Origin: Dethiobacter sp.
Lineage (GTDB): Bacteria; Bacillota; Dethiobacteria; Dethiobacterales; Dethiobacteraceae
DNA length: 64,000 nt
Assembly: GCA_020725465.1 (NCBI GenBank)
Contig: DYEY01000077.1
Location: forward strand, 1-64,000
Reading direction: 5' to 3'
How positions within the stretch are numbered: the stretch's first letter is position 1; every line of letters starts with the position of its first letter. Positions 42,617-51,343 of the stretch are shown here, one piece after another. The translations under genes and the position numbers were made by a program. Under the pieces are notes generated by a model that was not told where the DNA came from, ran no database searches, and saw nothing but the letters and a program-made list of their open reading frames with translations.

Positions 42617-42796
42617 TTGACACAAATTAAGGTCGGCAAAAATGAGACGCTGGACAGCGCCATTCGCCGTTTTAAACGCCAGTGCGCCAAAACCGGCATT
42701 CTGGCCGAGGTTCGCAAGCGAGAGCATTATGAAAAGCCGAGCGTCAAGCGCAAGAAAAAATCTGAGGCCGCACGCAAGAAAAGGCGTTTTGCCTGA
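42617..42796 (+). CDS. rpsU: 30S ribosomal protein S21
   Basis: A small basic ribosomal protein involved in initiation. The 59-residue product, [20 protein letters not shown] to the end [11 protein letters not shown], is a full-length S21. The start is TTG at 42617 behind GGGAGGG; the open frame extends 5' through the leader only because of chance. In B. subtilis yqeY follows rpsU; it is absent here and nfeD comes next. Confidence 0.96.
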   Translation: MTQIKVGKNETLDSAIRRFKRQCAKTGILAEVRKREHYEKPSVKRKKKSEAARKKRRFA

Positions 42797-42804
42797 ACAG
42801 CCAC

Positions 42805-42829
42805 AAACCCGGTGCACACCGGGTTTTTT
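42805..42829 (+). terminator. Terminator after rpsU
   Basis: AAACCCGGT (42805-42813) pairs with ACCGGGTTT (42818-42826) around a GCAC tetraloop, followed by TTT. It starts 9 nt after the rpsU stop. Confidence 0.88.
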
Positions 42830-42848
42830 GATGGTGCGACGGGATTCC

Positions 42849-42877
42849 TTTAACTTTTGTCTGAGATAATATATAAT
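42849..42877 (+). promoter_or_regulatory. Possible sigma-A promoter for nfeD
   Basis: Weak -35 TTTAAC (42849-42854), 17-nt spacer, perfect -10 TATAAT (42872-42877), 44 nt before the nfeD start. The -35 is poor, so an activator or a different start may be involved. Confidence 0.45.
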
Positions 42878-42920
42878 GTGAATATATGAGAAAATATGCC
42901 TTGAACGGAGTGGGACACCA

Positions 42921-44240
42921 GTGACAAGAAAACTGTTGGCAATAATAATAGCAATACTGCTGCTTGGCTTTGCCTTCCCGGCTTTCCGGCCCCCGGCCGC
43001 AGCGGGAGACGGGCCTGTTTACGTGGTGCCGCTGGAGGGGCAGGTGGAAAAAGGGCTTTCCCGTTTTCTGGGCAGGGCTTTCCGGGAGGCGGAGAGGAGC
43101 GGCGCCTCTGCCATTATTCTGGAGATTAACACCTATGGCGGCCTGATAGACGCCGCCTCCGATATCAGTGACCTGATAATGGACTCACCGGTGCCGGTTT
43201 ACGCTTATGTCCGCTACCGCGCCATCTCAGCGGGCGCTTATATTGCCCTGTCCTGCCGGGCTCTTTACATGGCCCCGGGCAGCACCATCGGCGCCGCTGA
43301 ACCGAGAAGCATTTTGGGTGGCGATGAGGCTGTGGATGAAAAGACCCTGTCTGCCTGGGAGGGCGAGATGCGCAAGGTGGCAGCACAGCAGGGCAAGGAC
43401 CCCCAGGTGGCTGCTGCCATGGTCCGCAGGGAAATTGAAATCGAAGGTTTGGTTTCCTCCGACAGGTTGCTCACCCTTACCTACAGCGAAGCCCGGGAAA
43501 TCGGGTTTACAGACGGTGTCTTCAGGAGCCGTGCGGAGCTGCTTTCTCACCTTGGCCTGGGTGGAGCCCGGGTCGTTACTGTGGGTACCAGCCCTTCGGA
43601 AGGCCTGGCCCGTTTCCTGACTAGGGTGGAAGTGGCCACCATCCTGATTACCATCGGTATAGCCGCTCTGGCCATAGAAGTTATGACCCCAGGCTTTGGT
43701 GTGGCGGGCATCATCAGTATCCTGGCCTTTGCCCTGTTTTTCGGCGGCCATATTGTGGCCGGGCTGGCCGGGCGCGAGGTGGTGCTCCTTTTCCTGCTGG
43801 GCGTGGTGCTGCTCTTAATCGAAGCGCTTTTGCCCAACTTTGGTGTGGTGGGGCTGGCGGGGATTGGCGTGATCATCGCTTCGGTGGTGATGACCGCTGA
43901 ATCACCTGGTTCCGGCTTGCGTATGCTTGCTATGGCTTTGTTTTTGGCTGTGCTGATTATCCTGGCATCTTACCGCTACCTTAAAAAGACCGGGCTTTGG
44001 TCCCAGATTGTTCTCCAGTTTGCCGAAACCAGGGAACAGGGTTACGTGGGACCTGGCGACGCTTCCCACCTGGTGGGCAAGACCGGCCGTGCCCTGACGC
44101 CGCTGCGCCCGGCGGGTGTGGCAGAAATCAACGGGAAAAGGGTCGACGTGGTAAGTGAAGGCGGTTTTGTCGCCCAGGCGACTGAGATAAAAGTGGTAGC
44201 CACGGAGGGGACCCGCATTGTGGTCCGTCCCCTGGAATAA
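42921..44240 (+). CDS. nfeD: NfeD family membrane serine protease-like protein
   Basis: A membrane protein of the long NfeD (NfeD1b) type, paired with flotillin-like FloA in membrane microdomains. The 439-residue product has a signal sequence, an N-terminal ClpP-like domain ([32 protein letters not shown], with the Ser likely catalytic; [10 protein letters not shown]), about four to five membrane helices (about 230-345), and a C-terminal OB-fold NfeD domain ([20 protein letters not shown]). The start is GTG at 42921. The gene is 26 nt before floA, as in most Firmicutes. Confidence 0.94.
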   Translation: MTRKLLAIIIAILLLGFAFPAFRPPAAAGDGPVYVVPLEGQVEKGLSRFLGRAFREAERSGASAIILEINTYGGLIDAASDISDLIMDSPVPVYAYVRYRAISAGAYIALSCRALYMAPGSTIGAAEPRSILGGDEAVDEKTLSAWEGEMRKVAAQQGKDPQVAAAMVRREIEIEGLVSSDRLLTLTYSEAREIGFTDGVFRSRAELLSHLGLGGARVVTVGTSPSEGLARFLTRVEVATILITIGIAALAIEVMTPGFGVAGIISILAFALFFGGHIVAGLAGREVVLLFLLGVVLLLIEALLPNFGVVGLAGIGVIIASVVMTAESPGSGLRMLAMALFLAVLIILASYRYLKKTGLWSQIVLQFAETREQGYVGPGDASHLVGKTGRALTPLRPAGVAEINGKRVDVVSEGGFVAQATEIKVVATEGTRIVVRPLE

Positions 44241-44266
44241 CAAACTATTGTCAGGAGGTTTTAAAT

Positions 44267-45256
44267 TTGGTTGAGCTGCTTATTTTTATTGGTCTGATTG
44301 TTTTGGGTCTTTCGGTATTGCTGAGCATCATCCCCCTCGGCCTTTGGATTTCCGCTCTGGCCGCCGGTGTACGTATCGGCATAGTTACCCTGGTGGGCAT
44401 GCGCCTGCGCCGGGTGGCTCCGGCCAAGATTGTAAACCCGCTGATCAAGGCCACCAAGGCCGGCCTTGACCTCAATGTGAACAAGCTGGAGGGCCACTAT
44501 CTGGCCGGCGGCAATGTGGACAGGGTGGTCAACGCCCTCATCGCCGCCCAGCGGGCCGGTATCGATCTGGGCTTTGAGCGCGCCGCCGCCATTGACCTGG
44601 CAGGACGGGATGTGTTACAGGCGGTACAGGTCAGTGTTAATCCGCGCGTCATTGAAACACCGGTGGTGGCGGCGGTGGCCAAGGACGGTATCGAGGTCAA
44701 AGCCAAAGCCAAGGTGACTGTCCGTGCCAATATTGAACGCCTGGTGGGTGGTGCCGGCGAAGAGACCATTATCGCCAGGGTAGGTGAGGGCATTGTTACC
44801 ACCATTGGTTCCGCTATCAGCCACAAAGAAGTACTGGAGAATCCCGATACCATTTCCCGCACTGTGCTTAACAAAGGTCTGGACGCCGGGACGGCTTTTG
44901 AAATTCTTTCCATCGACATCGCTGACGTGGATGTGGGCAAGAACATCGGCGCGCAGCTGCAGACCGACCAAGCTGAAGCCGACAAAAGGATTGCCCAGGC
45001 CAAGGCGGAGGAGCGCCGTGCCATGGCTGTGGCCCTGGAGCAGGAGATGAAGGCCAAAGTCCAGGAAATGCGTGCCAAGGTGGTTGAGGCGGAAGCCGAG
45101 GTGCCCCGCGCTTTCTCCCAGGCATTGCGTGAAGGCAGGCTTGGCACCATGGATTATTATAACATGCAAAACATCCTGGCTGACACCCAAATGAGGGATT
45201 CCATCGCCCGCCTTGGCGGCACCAAAGCCGAAAAGGGAGACGAACCGAAGAAATAA
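44267..45256 (+). CDS. floA: Flotillin-like protein FloA
   Basis: A scaffold protein of membrane microdomains (SPFH superfamily). The 329-residue product has an N-terminal membrane helix ([20 protein letters not shown]), the conserved [15 protein letters not shown], the SPFH/PHB domain and a long Ala/Glu-rich coiled coil ([20 protein letters not shown]). Length is typical. The start is TTG at 44267 with AGGAGG upstream. It is coupled with nfeD. Confidence 0.95.
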   Translation: MVELLIFIGLIVLGLSVLLSIIPLGLWISALAAGVRIGIVTLVGMRLRRVAPAKIVNPLIKATKAGLDLNVNKLEGHYLAGGNVDRVVNALIAAQRAGIDLGFERAAAIDLAGRDVLQAVQVSVNPRVIETPVVAAVAKDGIEVKAKAKVTVRANIERLVGGAGEETIIARVGEGIVTTIGSAISHKEVLENPDTISRTVLNKGLDAGTAFEILSIDIADVDVGKNIGAQLQTDQAEADKRIAQAKAEERRAMAVALEQEMKAKVQEMRAKVVEAEAEVPRAFSQALREGRLGTMDYYNMQNILADTQMRDSIARLGGTKAEKGDEPKK

Positions 45257-45269
45257 GGGGGTCTGATCC

Positions 45270-45713
45270 TTGGAAACTCTCATTATCTTTATCATTTTTA
45301 TAATCTTCTCCGCCCTGAGGTCTCTCGGCCAGCAGGGCCGGCAGCAGCCGGGCCGGCCGGCCCAGGCCCCGCGACGGCCGGAAGCACCACCACCGGTGAG
45401 GCCGGTGGGCGATGTCCAGGCACCAAGACCGGTGCGGCGGCAGCCGGTGCACCCTGTCTTTGAACGTGTTGCTACGCCGGAACCGGTCCGCCCGCCGGTC
45501 CGGGAGGAAAGGACGGACACGCCTTTCCGCCTGGTTTCCGGTGCGGTCAGTGATGAGCCGCCAATAATGCCGGCAACTGACGCGGCATTTGTCTCTCCGC
45601 TGCCCCTGCAGCTGGAGGCGGATACACTGCTTATGGGAGTGATATTTTCCGAAGTACTGGGACAGCCCAGAGGAAGACGGAAACACAGGTTCTTTTCCGG
45701 GCCCGCGCGTTGA
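45270..45713 (+). CDS. Membrane-anchored proline-rich protein in the yqfB position
   Basis: A 147-residue protein: one N-terminal helix (ETLIIFIIFIIFSAL), a Pro/Arg-rich linker (about residues 20-85) and a conserved-looking end, LEADTLLMGVIFSEVLGQPR. I recognise no named domain. It starts at a TTG 13 nt after the floA stop, with AGGGGGT upstream, and is in the place of yqfB between floA and yqfC, so it may act in the microdomain. The stop codon lies in the loop of the following terminator. The proline-rich part is GC-rich but otherwise like its neighbours. Confidence 0.68.
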   Translation: METLIIFIIFIIFSALRSLGQQGRQQPGRPAQAPRRPEAPPPVRPVGDVQAPRPVRRQPVHPVFERVATPEPVRPPVREERTDTPFRLVSGAVSDEPPIMPATDAAFVSPLPLQLEADTLLMGVIFSEVLGQPRGRRKHRFFSGPAR

Positions 45714-45730
45714 GCGCGGGCTTTCTTGTT
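45701..45730 (+). terminator. Terminator after floA operon
   Basis: GCCCGCGC (45701-45708), loop GTTGA containing the stop codon, GCGCGGGC (45714-45721), followed by TTTCTTGTT. It separates nfeD-floA from yqfC. Confidence 0.78.
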
Positions 45731-45801
45731 TCTGAAACATAAGGTTCTCCGGCCAGGCATATTAATAACACATAGGGCAATCACAGCGGAGGCGTGGTGC
45801 A

Positions 45802-46113
45802 GTGTTACCCAAAAAGACGGGGGGCAGTCCGGTGGCGCGGGGAAGAAAAAAGAGTTGGCGGGAAAGCCTGGCTGACCTGTTAGAAATGCCGCGGGAGATA
45901 GTGCTTAACCTGCCGCGGCTGACTTTGATAGGCAACCTGCAGTGTTACGTGGAAAATCATCGCGGCGTTATAGAATACACCGGTGAGACAGTGCGGATAG
46001 CGGTCAGTGGCGGGGAATTGATCGTCCGTGGTTCGGGGCTTACCATCCGCTATTTTGGTAACGAGGAGATAGCGGTGGACGGCGAAATAGCCGGACTGGA
46101 CTATGAGTTCTGA
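45802..46113 (+). CDS. yqfC: Sporulation protein YqfC
   Basis: A small protein needed for sporulation, expressed in the mother cell in B. subtilis. The 103-residue product has a basic N-terminus and the YqfC core (LADLLEMPREIVLNLPRLTL, then CYVENHRGVIEYTGETVRI and LTIRYFGNEEIAVDGEI). The start is GTG at 45802 with GGAGG about 9 nt upstream. GCATATT at 45757-45763 fits the sigma-E -35, but no good -10 stands at the right distance. yqfD follows after 23 nt. Confidence 0.9.
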   Translation: MLPKKTGGSPVARGRKKSWRESLADLLEMPREIVLNLPRLTLIGNLQCYVENHRGVIEYTGETVRIAVSGGELIVRGSGLTIRYFGNEEIAVDGEIAGLDYEF

Positions 46114-46136
46114 GGCGGGAATAGGGGGCTTTTGGC

Positions 46137-47372
46137 ATGTCTATAATAAGGTTGGGGCATATGCTGTCCGGTTATCTGGTAATATACGTAACGGGGGAAG
46201 CCGTCCAGAAGTTCATTAACCTGGCTATCCGGGAGGGTATAGACCTCTGGGATATCAGCGTGAGGGGGAATATGACCGTACTGAAGGTTGGAGTGGACAG
46301 CTTTTTTGACCTGCGCCCCCTTGCCAGAAAAACCGGCTGCCGCCTCCGGATCCAACGCAAGGGCGGCTTCCCCTTTTTTTACAGCAGTTTTATGCGCAGG
46401 CGCGGCCTGGTGCTGGGACTGGCCTTCTTTGTAACAACTCTGTACCTGCTGTCATCCCTGGTCCTGTTTGTGGCAGTGGAAGGCGCCGACACTGTGGGAG
46501 GCGACCGGGTACGGGATTTGCTGCTGGAAATGGGTGTGCGTCCCGGCACCCTGAAATCACGGCTGGATACGGAAAAGACGGCTAATGAGCTTTTACTGCG
46601 CGAGCCCCGGCTATCCTGGGTTAACCTCAGGTTCCAGGGTACGCTTCTGTTGGTTGAAGTGGTGGAGAAAATCAAATTGCCGCCGGAACATACCGGCCCG
46701 GCCAACCTTGTCGCCGCCAAAGACGGTTTGGTCACCAAAGTCTTGGTTGTGATGGGTGAGCCCAGGGTAAAACCCGGCGACACTGTTTTTCGCGGGCAGG
46801 TACTGATTGAAGGGCTGCTGAAACCGCAGGATCCCCTTTATGCCGGACGGGAACAGCTGTCATTGCCGGTTCCAGTGCACGCGCAGGGAGAAGTATGGGC
46901 CCGCGTCTGGTATGAAGGCTATGGTGAGGCTGCCCTGACCGAAGTGATAAAGACCAGAACCGGCCGCCGCTCAGCTGTTTTTGTCCTGTCCGTGAAAGGG
47001 CAGGAAGTGCTTAGACTTGGTAAGGCCACAGTCCCCTTCCGGAATTATGAGCTTCAGAATGTAAAACGTGATTTTTCCAAGAGGATTATCAAGTTTCCTG
47101 TCGAAGTAGAAGCAGTGTATGCCTATGAACTGCGCCTGACGGAAAGGGCTCTCACCAGTGAGGAAGCGCTGGAGAAAGCCGCTGTCCGCGCCAGATTGCT
47201 GGCGGAACTGCAATTGCCGGCGGGAGCCTCCGTTTTTAACACCACGGTGGAAGAGGTTGAGACGGGAGAAGGGCTGGTTGGGATGCGCTATTGTATAGAG
47301 ACGGTGGAAAACATTGCGGTGGAGCAAGCACGGGAGGCGATGGATTCACTTGTCCCCGGAACAGTATCATAA
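46137..47372 (+). CDS. yqfD: Sporulation protein YqfD
   Basis: A membrane protein of the sporulation YqfD family. The 411-residue product has an N-terminal soluble part (LSGYLVIYVTGEAVQKFINL), a membrane helix near residues 88-110 (GLVLGLAFFVTTLYLLSSLV), and a long external domain with LREPRLSWVNLRFQGTLL and the AKDGLVTKVLVVMGEPRVKP hairpin typical of the family. It overlaps the start of phoH by about 23 nt. It forms a mother-cell unit with yqfC, then runs into the phoH genes. Confidence 0.93.
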   Translation: MSIIRLGHMLSGYLVIYVTGEAVQKFINLAIREGIDLWDISVRGNMTVLKVGVDSFFDLRPLARKTGCRLRIQRKGGFPFFYSSFMRRRGLVLGLAFFVTTLYLLSSLVLFVAVEGADTVGGDRVRDLLLEMGVRPGTLKSRLDTEKTANELLLREPRLSWVNLRFQGTLLLVEVVEKIKLPPEHTGPANLVAAKDGLVTKVLVVMGEPRVKPGDTVFRGQVLIEGLLKPQDPLYAGREQLSLPVPVHAQGEVWARVWYEGYGEAALTEVIKTRTGRRSAVFVLSVKGQEVLRLGKATVPFRNYELQNVKRDFSKRIIKFPVEVEAVYAYELRLTERALTSEEALEKAAVRARLLAELQLPAGASVFNTTVEEVETGEGLVGMRYCIETVENIAVEQAREAMDSLVPGTVS

Positions 47373-48327
47373 AACGGTGCCCGTTGAAAACAACGAAGAA
47401 ATACGCCAGCTTTTTGGCAGATTTGACCAGCATGTCACCTTGTTAGACCGGTATTTCAGGGTAAAAGTAATTCCCCGGGGTGATTTTATCTCCCTGGAGG
47501 GAGACCGGGACGATGTGGAGAAGGTGGCTCTTTTATTTGATGAGCTGCTGTGGTTGCTCCGGCAGGGACAGCATCCCACTGTGCCGGAGGTAGAATACGC
47601 CATCGAGCTGGTCCGGGCCGGACAGGCGGAAAGATTGCGCGGCCTGTTCGGCGACTTGGCTTTTGTCACTCCCCGGGGGAAAAAAATCAAGCCCAAGACC
47701 ATTGGTCAGAAAGGTTATGTTGAAGCAATCAGGAAAAACGATATTGTCTTTGGTATCGGGCCCGCCGGTACGGGCAAAACCTATCTGGCCATGACCATGG
47801 CGGTGAGAGCGCTTAAAGAGAAGAATATCCAGCGCCTTATCCTGACCAGACCTGCGGTGGAGGCGGGTGAAAACCTTGGTTTTTTGCCCGGCGACCTGCA
47901 GGAAAAGGTGGATCCGTACCTGCGGCCTCTCTATGATGCGCTTCATGACCTGATGGGAGGCGAAACATACCGGGCTTACATGGAGAAGGGTATTATCGAA
48001 ATAGCCCCACTCGCCTACATGCGCGGCAGAACCCTGGACGATTCTTTTATTATTCTGGACGAGGCCCAAAACACCACGGCGGAGCAGATGAAAATGTTTT
48101 TAACCAGGATTGGCTTTGGGTCGCGGGCTGTCATTACCGGGGACATCACCCAGATCGACCTGCCACGGGGACGCTTTTCCGGCTTGGCTCAGGTTCAGGA
48201 TATACTGAAGGATGTGGAAGGTATCGCTTTTGTCTACCTTACTGACCAGGATGTGGTGAGACATCCCCTGGTACAGAAAATAATACGTGCTTACGAGGAG
48301 TATGAACAGGGGCAAAGGCAGGAGTGA
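47350..48327 (+). CDS. phoH: PhoH-like ATPase
   Basis: A cytoplasmic P-loop ATPase related to RNA helicase cores, linked to RNA metabolism with YbeY. The 325-residue product has an N-terminal region (PVENNEEIRQLFGRFDQHVT) and the PhoH domain with Walker A GPAGTGKTYLAM, Walker B SFIILDEAQNTT and ITGDITQIDLPRGRFSG. I set the start at the TTG at 47350 (GGGAGG 12 nt upstream), which gives the usual length; TTG 47314 and GTG 47377 are alternatives, so this start is less sure than others. Confidence 0.92.
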   Translation: MSPEQYHKTVPVENNEEIRQLFGRFDQHVTLLDRYFRVKVIPRGDFISLEGDRDDVEKVALLFDELLWLLRQGQHPTVPEVEYAIELVRAGQAERLRGLFGDLAFVTPRGKKIKPKTIGQKGYVEAIRKNDIVFGIGPAGTGKTYLAMTMAVRALKEKNIQRLILTRPAVEAGENLGFLPGDLQEKVDPYLRPLYDALHDLMGGETYRAYMEKGIIEIAPLAYMRGRTLDDSFIILDEAQNTTAEQMKMFLTRIGFGSRAVITGDITQIDLPRGRFSGLAQVQDILKDVEGIAFVYLTDQDVVRHPLVQKIIRAYEEYEQGQRQE

Positions 48328-48333
48328 AGAGCT

Positions 48334-50493
48334 TTGGGGATTAAAAAGAAATGGCAGGATTTTCTGGCGGACAAGCCAAGGCTGGCAGGGGATATCCGCT
48401 GGCGGCGCTGGATGCTGGCGGTGCTGATATATCTGCTGGTTCTGATTGTAATTTACCTGTCGATAGCACCGGCACGGGTGGACCTGGAGGTGGGCAGGCC
48501 CAGTCCCCGCGATATTATTGCCGACCGTGACACCATTGATATTTATACCACCAACCAGCTTAGGGAAGAAGCCGCCAGGGCTGTGCCGGAGTCATACGAC
48601 TATGATCCCACCGTCCTGACCCGGGTAGAAGAAAGAACTGACGCTTTCTTTATGGTTGTAAAGCGGTTCAGGGAAGACGCCGGATTGGAGGAGGAAGAAA
48701 AAGCAGCCGCTCTCAGTGCCGCCCTGGCTGCGGAGACGGGGGTTGAACTCAGCGAGTCCCTGGCTGCCGTGCTGCTCGCGGCAAGACCGGGTGACTTAAA
48801 CGAAATGCACCTGAACCTCCGCGAGTTGCTTGATACCATCCTGCAGCAGGGCGTAAGGCCGGGGGGAATGGAGGCGGCCCGTCGCCAGATTGTACAGGAG
48901 ATTAATTTTCTCCTGCTGCCCCAGGACCAGAAGAGAATAATGGACAAGCTGGCCCAGGAAGTAATAGAGCCCAATATGATCTATAATCCCACAGCCACCG
49001 CCCTGGCACGGGAAGCGGCCCGGATGGCGGTGGCGCCGGTGCAGATTGTCAGGGATACCGTCCTGATACGCCGGGGAGACACCGTAACAGAGCGCCATAT
49101 CCGGCAGCTGGAAGCGCTGGGGCTGGTACGCGGCCGGGCCGATTACACCATGGTTTTCGGTCTTGCCTTGCTGCTCCTGGTGGCTTTCAGCGTGCTTGGA
49201 ATCTACCTGTATTTTTTCCAGCCGGATATTTACCGGGATATAACCCGGCTTATGCTGCTTGGACTAATAGTGCTCATCACCCTGATTCTGGCTATTGCCG
49301 CCACCTACTTCTCCGGATTTCTCATACCGGTGGCCATGGCTGCCATGCTGATTACCATCCTGCTCAACCCACGCCTGGCCATGCTTATGACCATTCTGCT
49401 GTCGGTCCTGGCCGCACTGCTGACAGGCAACAACTTCAGCTATTTGCTGGTGGCTTTATTTGGAGGCCTGGTTGCTGTCTACAGCGTCAGCAACTTTAAC
49501 CGCCGCTCGGATTTAACCAAGGCCGGCATCTACGTGGCCACCACCAAAGTTGTCACCATTATCGGACTGTTCCTGCTGACGGGGGGGCTTCGCCTGCAGT
49601 ACGAGCCGGTGCGGGAATTCAGCGTCGGCATACTGGCCGGCATTACCAACGGCCTGCTCTCGGCAATCCTTACCATTGGCCTGTTGCCGTACCTGGAAAC
49701 CGCCTTTAAGCTGACGACCTCGGTCACCCTGCTGGAGCTGGCCAACCCCAATCACCCTCTTTTAAAAAGGCTGCTCATGGAGGCGCCGGGCACCTATCAC
49801 CACAGCCTGGTGGTAGCCAACCTGGCCGAGGCCGCCGCTGAGGCCATCGGCGCTGATCCCCTCCTGGCCCGGGTAGGCGCTTTTTACCATGATATCGGCA
49901 AATTGAAACGGCCTTACTTTTTTATCGAGAACCAGCTCGGTGAAAACCCGCATGAGAAAATTTCCCCCAACCTGAGTACGCTTATTATCACGTCTCATAT
50001 TAAAGATGGCTGTGAGCTGGGCAAAAAAGAAAATTTGCCGGACGTTATCCGTGATATTATCTGCCAGCACCACGGCAACAGCCTGGTAAGCTTTTTCTAC
50101 CACCAGGCCGCCGAAAAAAACGGAGAAGCTGTAAGCGAGGACAGTTTCCGCTATGAGGCTCCGCTGCCGCAAAGCAAGGAGGCGGCCATCATCCTCCTCG
50201 CGGATTCGGTGGAGGCAGCCACACGCTCCATGCCCAAACCCATCAGCGGGCGCGTTGAAGCGTTGGTACGCAAAATCACCAGGGAGAAACTGGCTGACGG
50301 CCAGTTCGACCAGTGCGACCTGACACTGAAAGAGCTGGATATTATTGCCGGTACTTTTGTCAGGATTCTCTCCGGCATCTATCACAACCGGATTGAATAC
50401 CCGGAAAAAGAGTTAAAGGACGAAATGGAAAGGGGCAGGAAAAGTGGCGGTGAACTTAAACAACCGGCAGGAAAGCATCAGAGTTCCGGCTGA
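48334..50493 (+). CDS. pgpH: HD-domain membrane phosphohydrolase PgpH (7TMR-HD)
   Basis: A cyclic-di-AMP phosphodiesterase of the PgpH/YqfF family. The 719-residue product has an N-terminal helix (MLAVLIYLLVLIVIYLSIAP), a large external 7TMR-HDED domain (about 65-270), seven membrane helices (about 275-465), and a cytoplasmic HD domain with TYHHSLVVANLAEAAAEAIG, the catalytic FYHDIGKLKRPYFFIENQ and CQHHGNS. The start is TTG at 48334, 6 nt after phoH. Its end overlaps ybeY by 50 nt, an unusually long overlap. Confidence 0.95.
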   Translation: MGIKKKWQDFLADKPRLAGDIRWRRWMLAVLIYLLVLIVIYLSIAPARVDLEVGRPSPRDIIADRDTIDIYTTNQLREEAARAVPESYDYDPTVLTRVEERTDAFFMVVKRFREDAGLEEEEKAAALSAALAAETGVELSESLAAVLLAARPGDLNEMHLNLRELLDTILQQGVRPGGMEAARRQIVQEINFLLLPQDQKRIMDKLAQEVIEPNMIYNPTATALAREAARMAVAPVQIVRDTVLIRRGDTVTERHIRQLEALGLVRGRADYTMVFGLALLLLVAFSVLGIYLYFFQPDIYRDITRLMLLGLIVLITLILAIAATYFSGFLIPVAMAAMLITILLNPRLAMLMTILLSVLAALLTGNNFSYLLVALFGGLVAVYSVSNFNRRSDLTKAGIYVATTKVVTIIGLFLLTGGLRLQYEPVREFSVGILAGITNGLLSAILTIGLLPYLETAFKLTTSVTLLELANPNHPLLKRLLMEAPGTYHHSLVVANLAEAAAEAIGADPLLARVGAFYHDIGKLKRPYFFIENQLGENPHEKISPNLSTLIITSHIKDGCELGKKENLPDVIRDIICQHHGNSLVSFFYHQAAEKNGEAVSEDSFRYEAPLPQSKEAAIILLADSVEAATRSMPKPISGRVEALVRKITREKLADGQFDQCDLTLKELDIIAGTFVRILSGIYHNRIEYPEKELKDEMERGRKSGGELKQPAGKHQSSG

Positions 50494-50902
50494 AGTCCCG
50501 GCTGCACTGGAAACAGTGGCGGCCCTGGCACTGTTGCGGCACAATCTGCCCGGGACGGCACAGATCGATGTTACTTTCTGTGACGATGACTTTATCCGCC
50601 AGCTGAACAGAGACTGGCGGAAAAAGGATTCACCCACTGATGTGCTCTCTTTCCCGCAGCTTGACAGTTTTGACAACCTCCCGCCCGGGGAGGAAATCTT
50701 GCTCGGTGATATTGTCATTTCCCTGGAGCGCGCCGCGGTTCAGGCGGAAGAATTTGGCCACGATTTAAGACGGGAGATCCTCTACCTGTTTGTACACGGA
50801 CTGCTGCACCTGCTGGGCTATGACCATTGCGGGGATGAGGAAAAAGAAAAGATGCGGCGTACTGAAGAGATCCTGCTGGCCGCGGTGGGGGCACAGCAAT
50901 GA
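50444..50902 (+). CDS. ybeY: Endoribonuclease YbeY (rRNA maturation)
   Basis: A metal-dependent RNase for 16S rRNA 3'-end maturation and ribosome quality control. The 152-residue product has the family motif HGLLHLLGYDH with three zinc-binding His, the preceding SPTDVLSFP, and LGDIVISLERA. The start is GTG at 50444, inside the end of pgpH, with AGGGGCAGG upstream. It overlaps dgkA by 4 nt. Confidence 0.95.
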   Translation: MAVNLNNRQESIRVPAEVPAALETVAALALLRHNLPGTAQIDVTFCDDDFIRQLNRDWRKKDSPTDVLSFPQLDSFDNLPPGEEILLGDIVISLERAAVQAEEFGHDLRREILYLFVHGLLHLLGYDHCGDEEKEKMRRTEEILLAAVGAQQ

Positions 50903-51270
50903 AAAAGAACTCTTCGCTTGCCGAAAGCTTCCGCTGTGCATTGCTTGGCCTTGCTGACGCCTGGAAAAATGAAAGAAACATGAAAATCCATGTTTCAATA
51001 ATGGTTATTGCCCTGGTGGCGGCCCTGCTCCTTGGCATTGACCGGTGGGAGTGGCTTTTCTTTTTCTCCGCGGTCTTCCTGGTACTCACCATGGAGATGC
51101 TGAATACCGCCCTGGAGCGGGTGGTTGACCTTTTTACCTCGGAGTCCCATCCCCTGGCCAGGCTGGCCAAAAACGCCGCCGCCGGTGCCGCGCTGCTCGC
51201 CGCCGTTTATGCGCTGGTGGTGGCTTCGTTAATTTTTGGGCCGAGACTGGGTTTGTTTAATTTTTTTTAA
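50899..51270 (+). CDS. dgkA: Diacylglycerol / undecaprenol kinase
   Basis: A small integral membrane kinase; in Gram-positives it phosphorylates undecaprenol for cell wall lipid recycling. The 123-residue product has three membrane helices and the family signature EMLNTALERVVDL, with the Glu residues that bind metal and ATP, and LAKNAAAGAALLAA. The start ATG overlaps the ybeY stop (ATGA). Normal length. Confidence 0.93.
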   Translation: MKKNSSLAESFRCALLGLADAWKNERNMKIHVSIMVIALVAALLLGIDRWEWLFFFSAVFLVLTMEMLNTALERVVDLFTSESHPLARLAKNAAAGAALLAAVYALVVASLIFGPRLGLFNFF

Positions 51271-51282
51271 TAAATTTTACAG

Positions 51283-51311
51283 TTTTCAAACAGGAAGAGG
51301 AAAGGTATACT
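51283..51311 (+). promoter_or_regulatory. Possible sigma-A promoter before the DUF881 gene
   Basis: -35-like TTTTCA (51283-51288), 17-nt spacer and -10 TATACT (51306-51311), 33 nt before the gene. The region is A/T-rich. Confidence 0.45.
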
Positions 51312-51343
51312 TTAATTAAAAAGACCGGGAGGACCTTTCCCTG

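Noticed and set aside
45757-45800. Sigma-E promoter before yqfC
   Set aside because: GCATATT is a perfect -35 match, but nothing close to CATACAMT lies 13-15 nt downstream.
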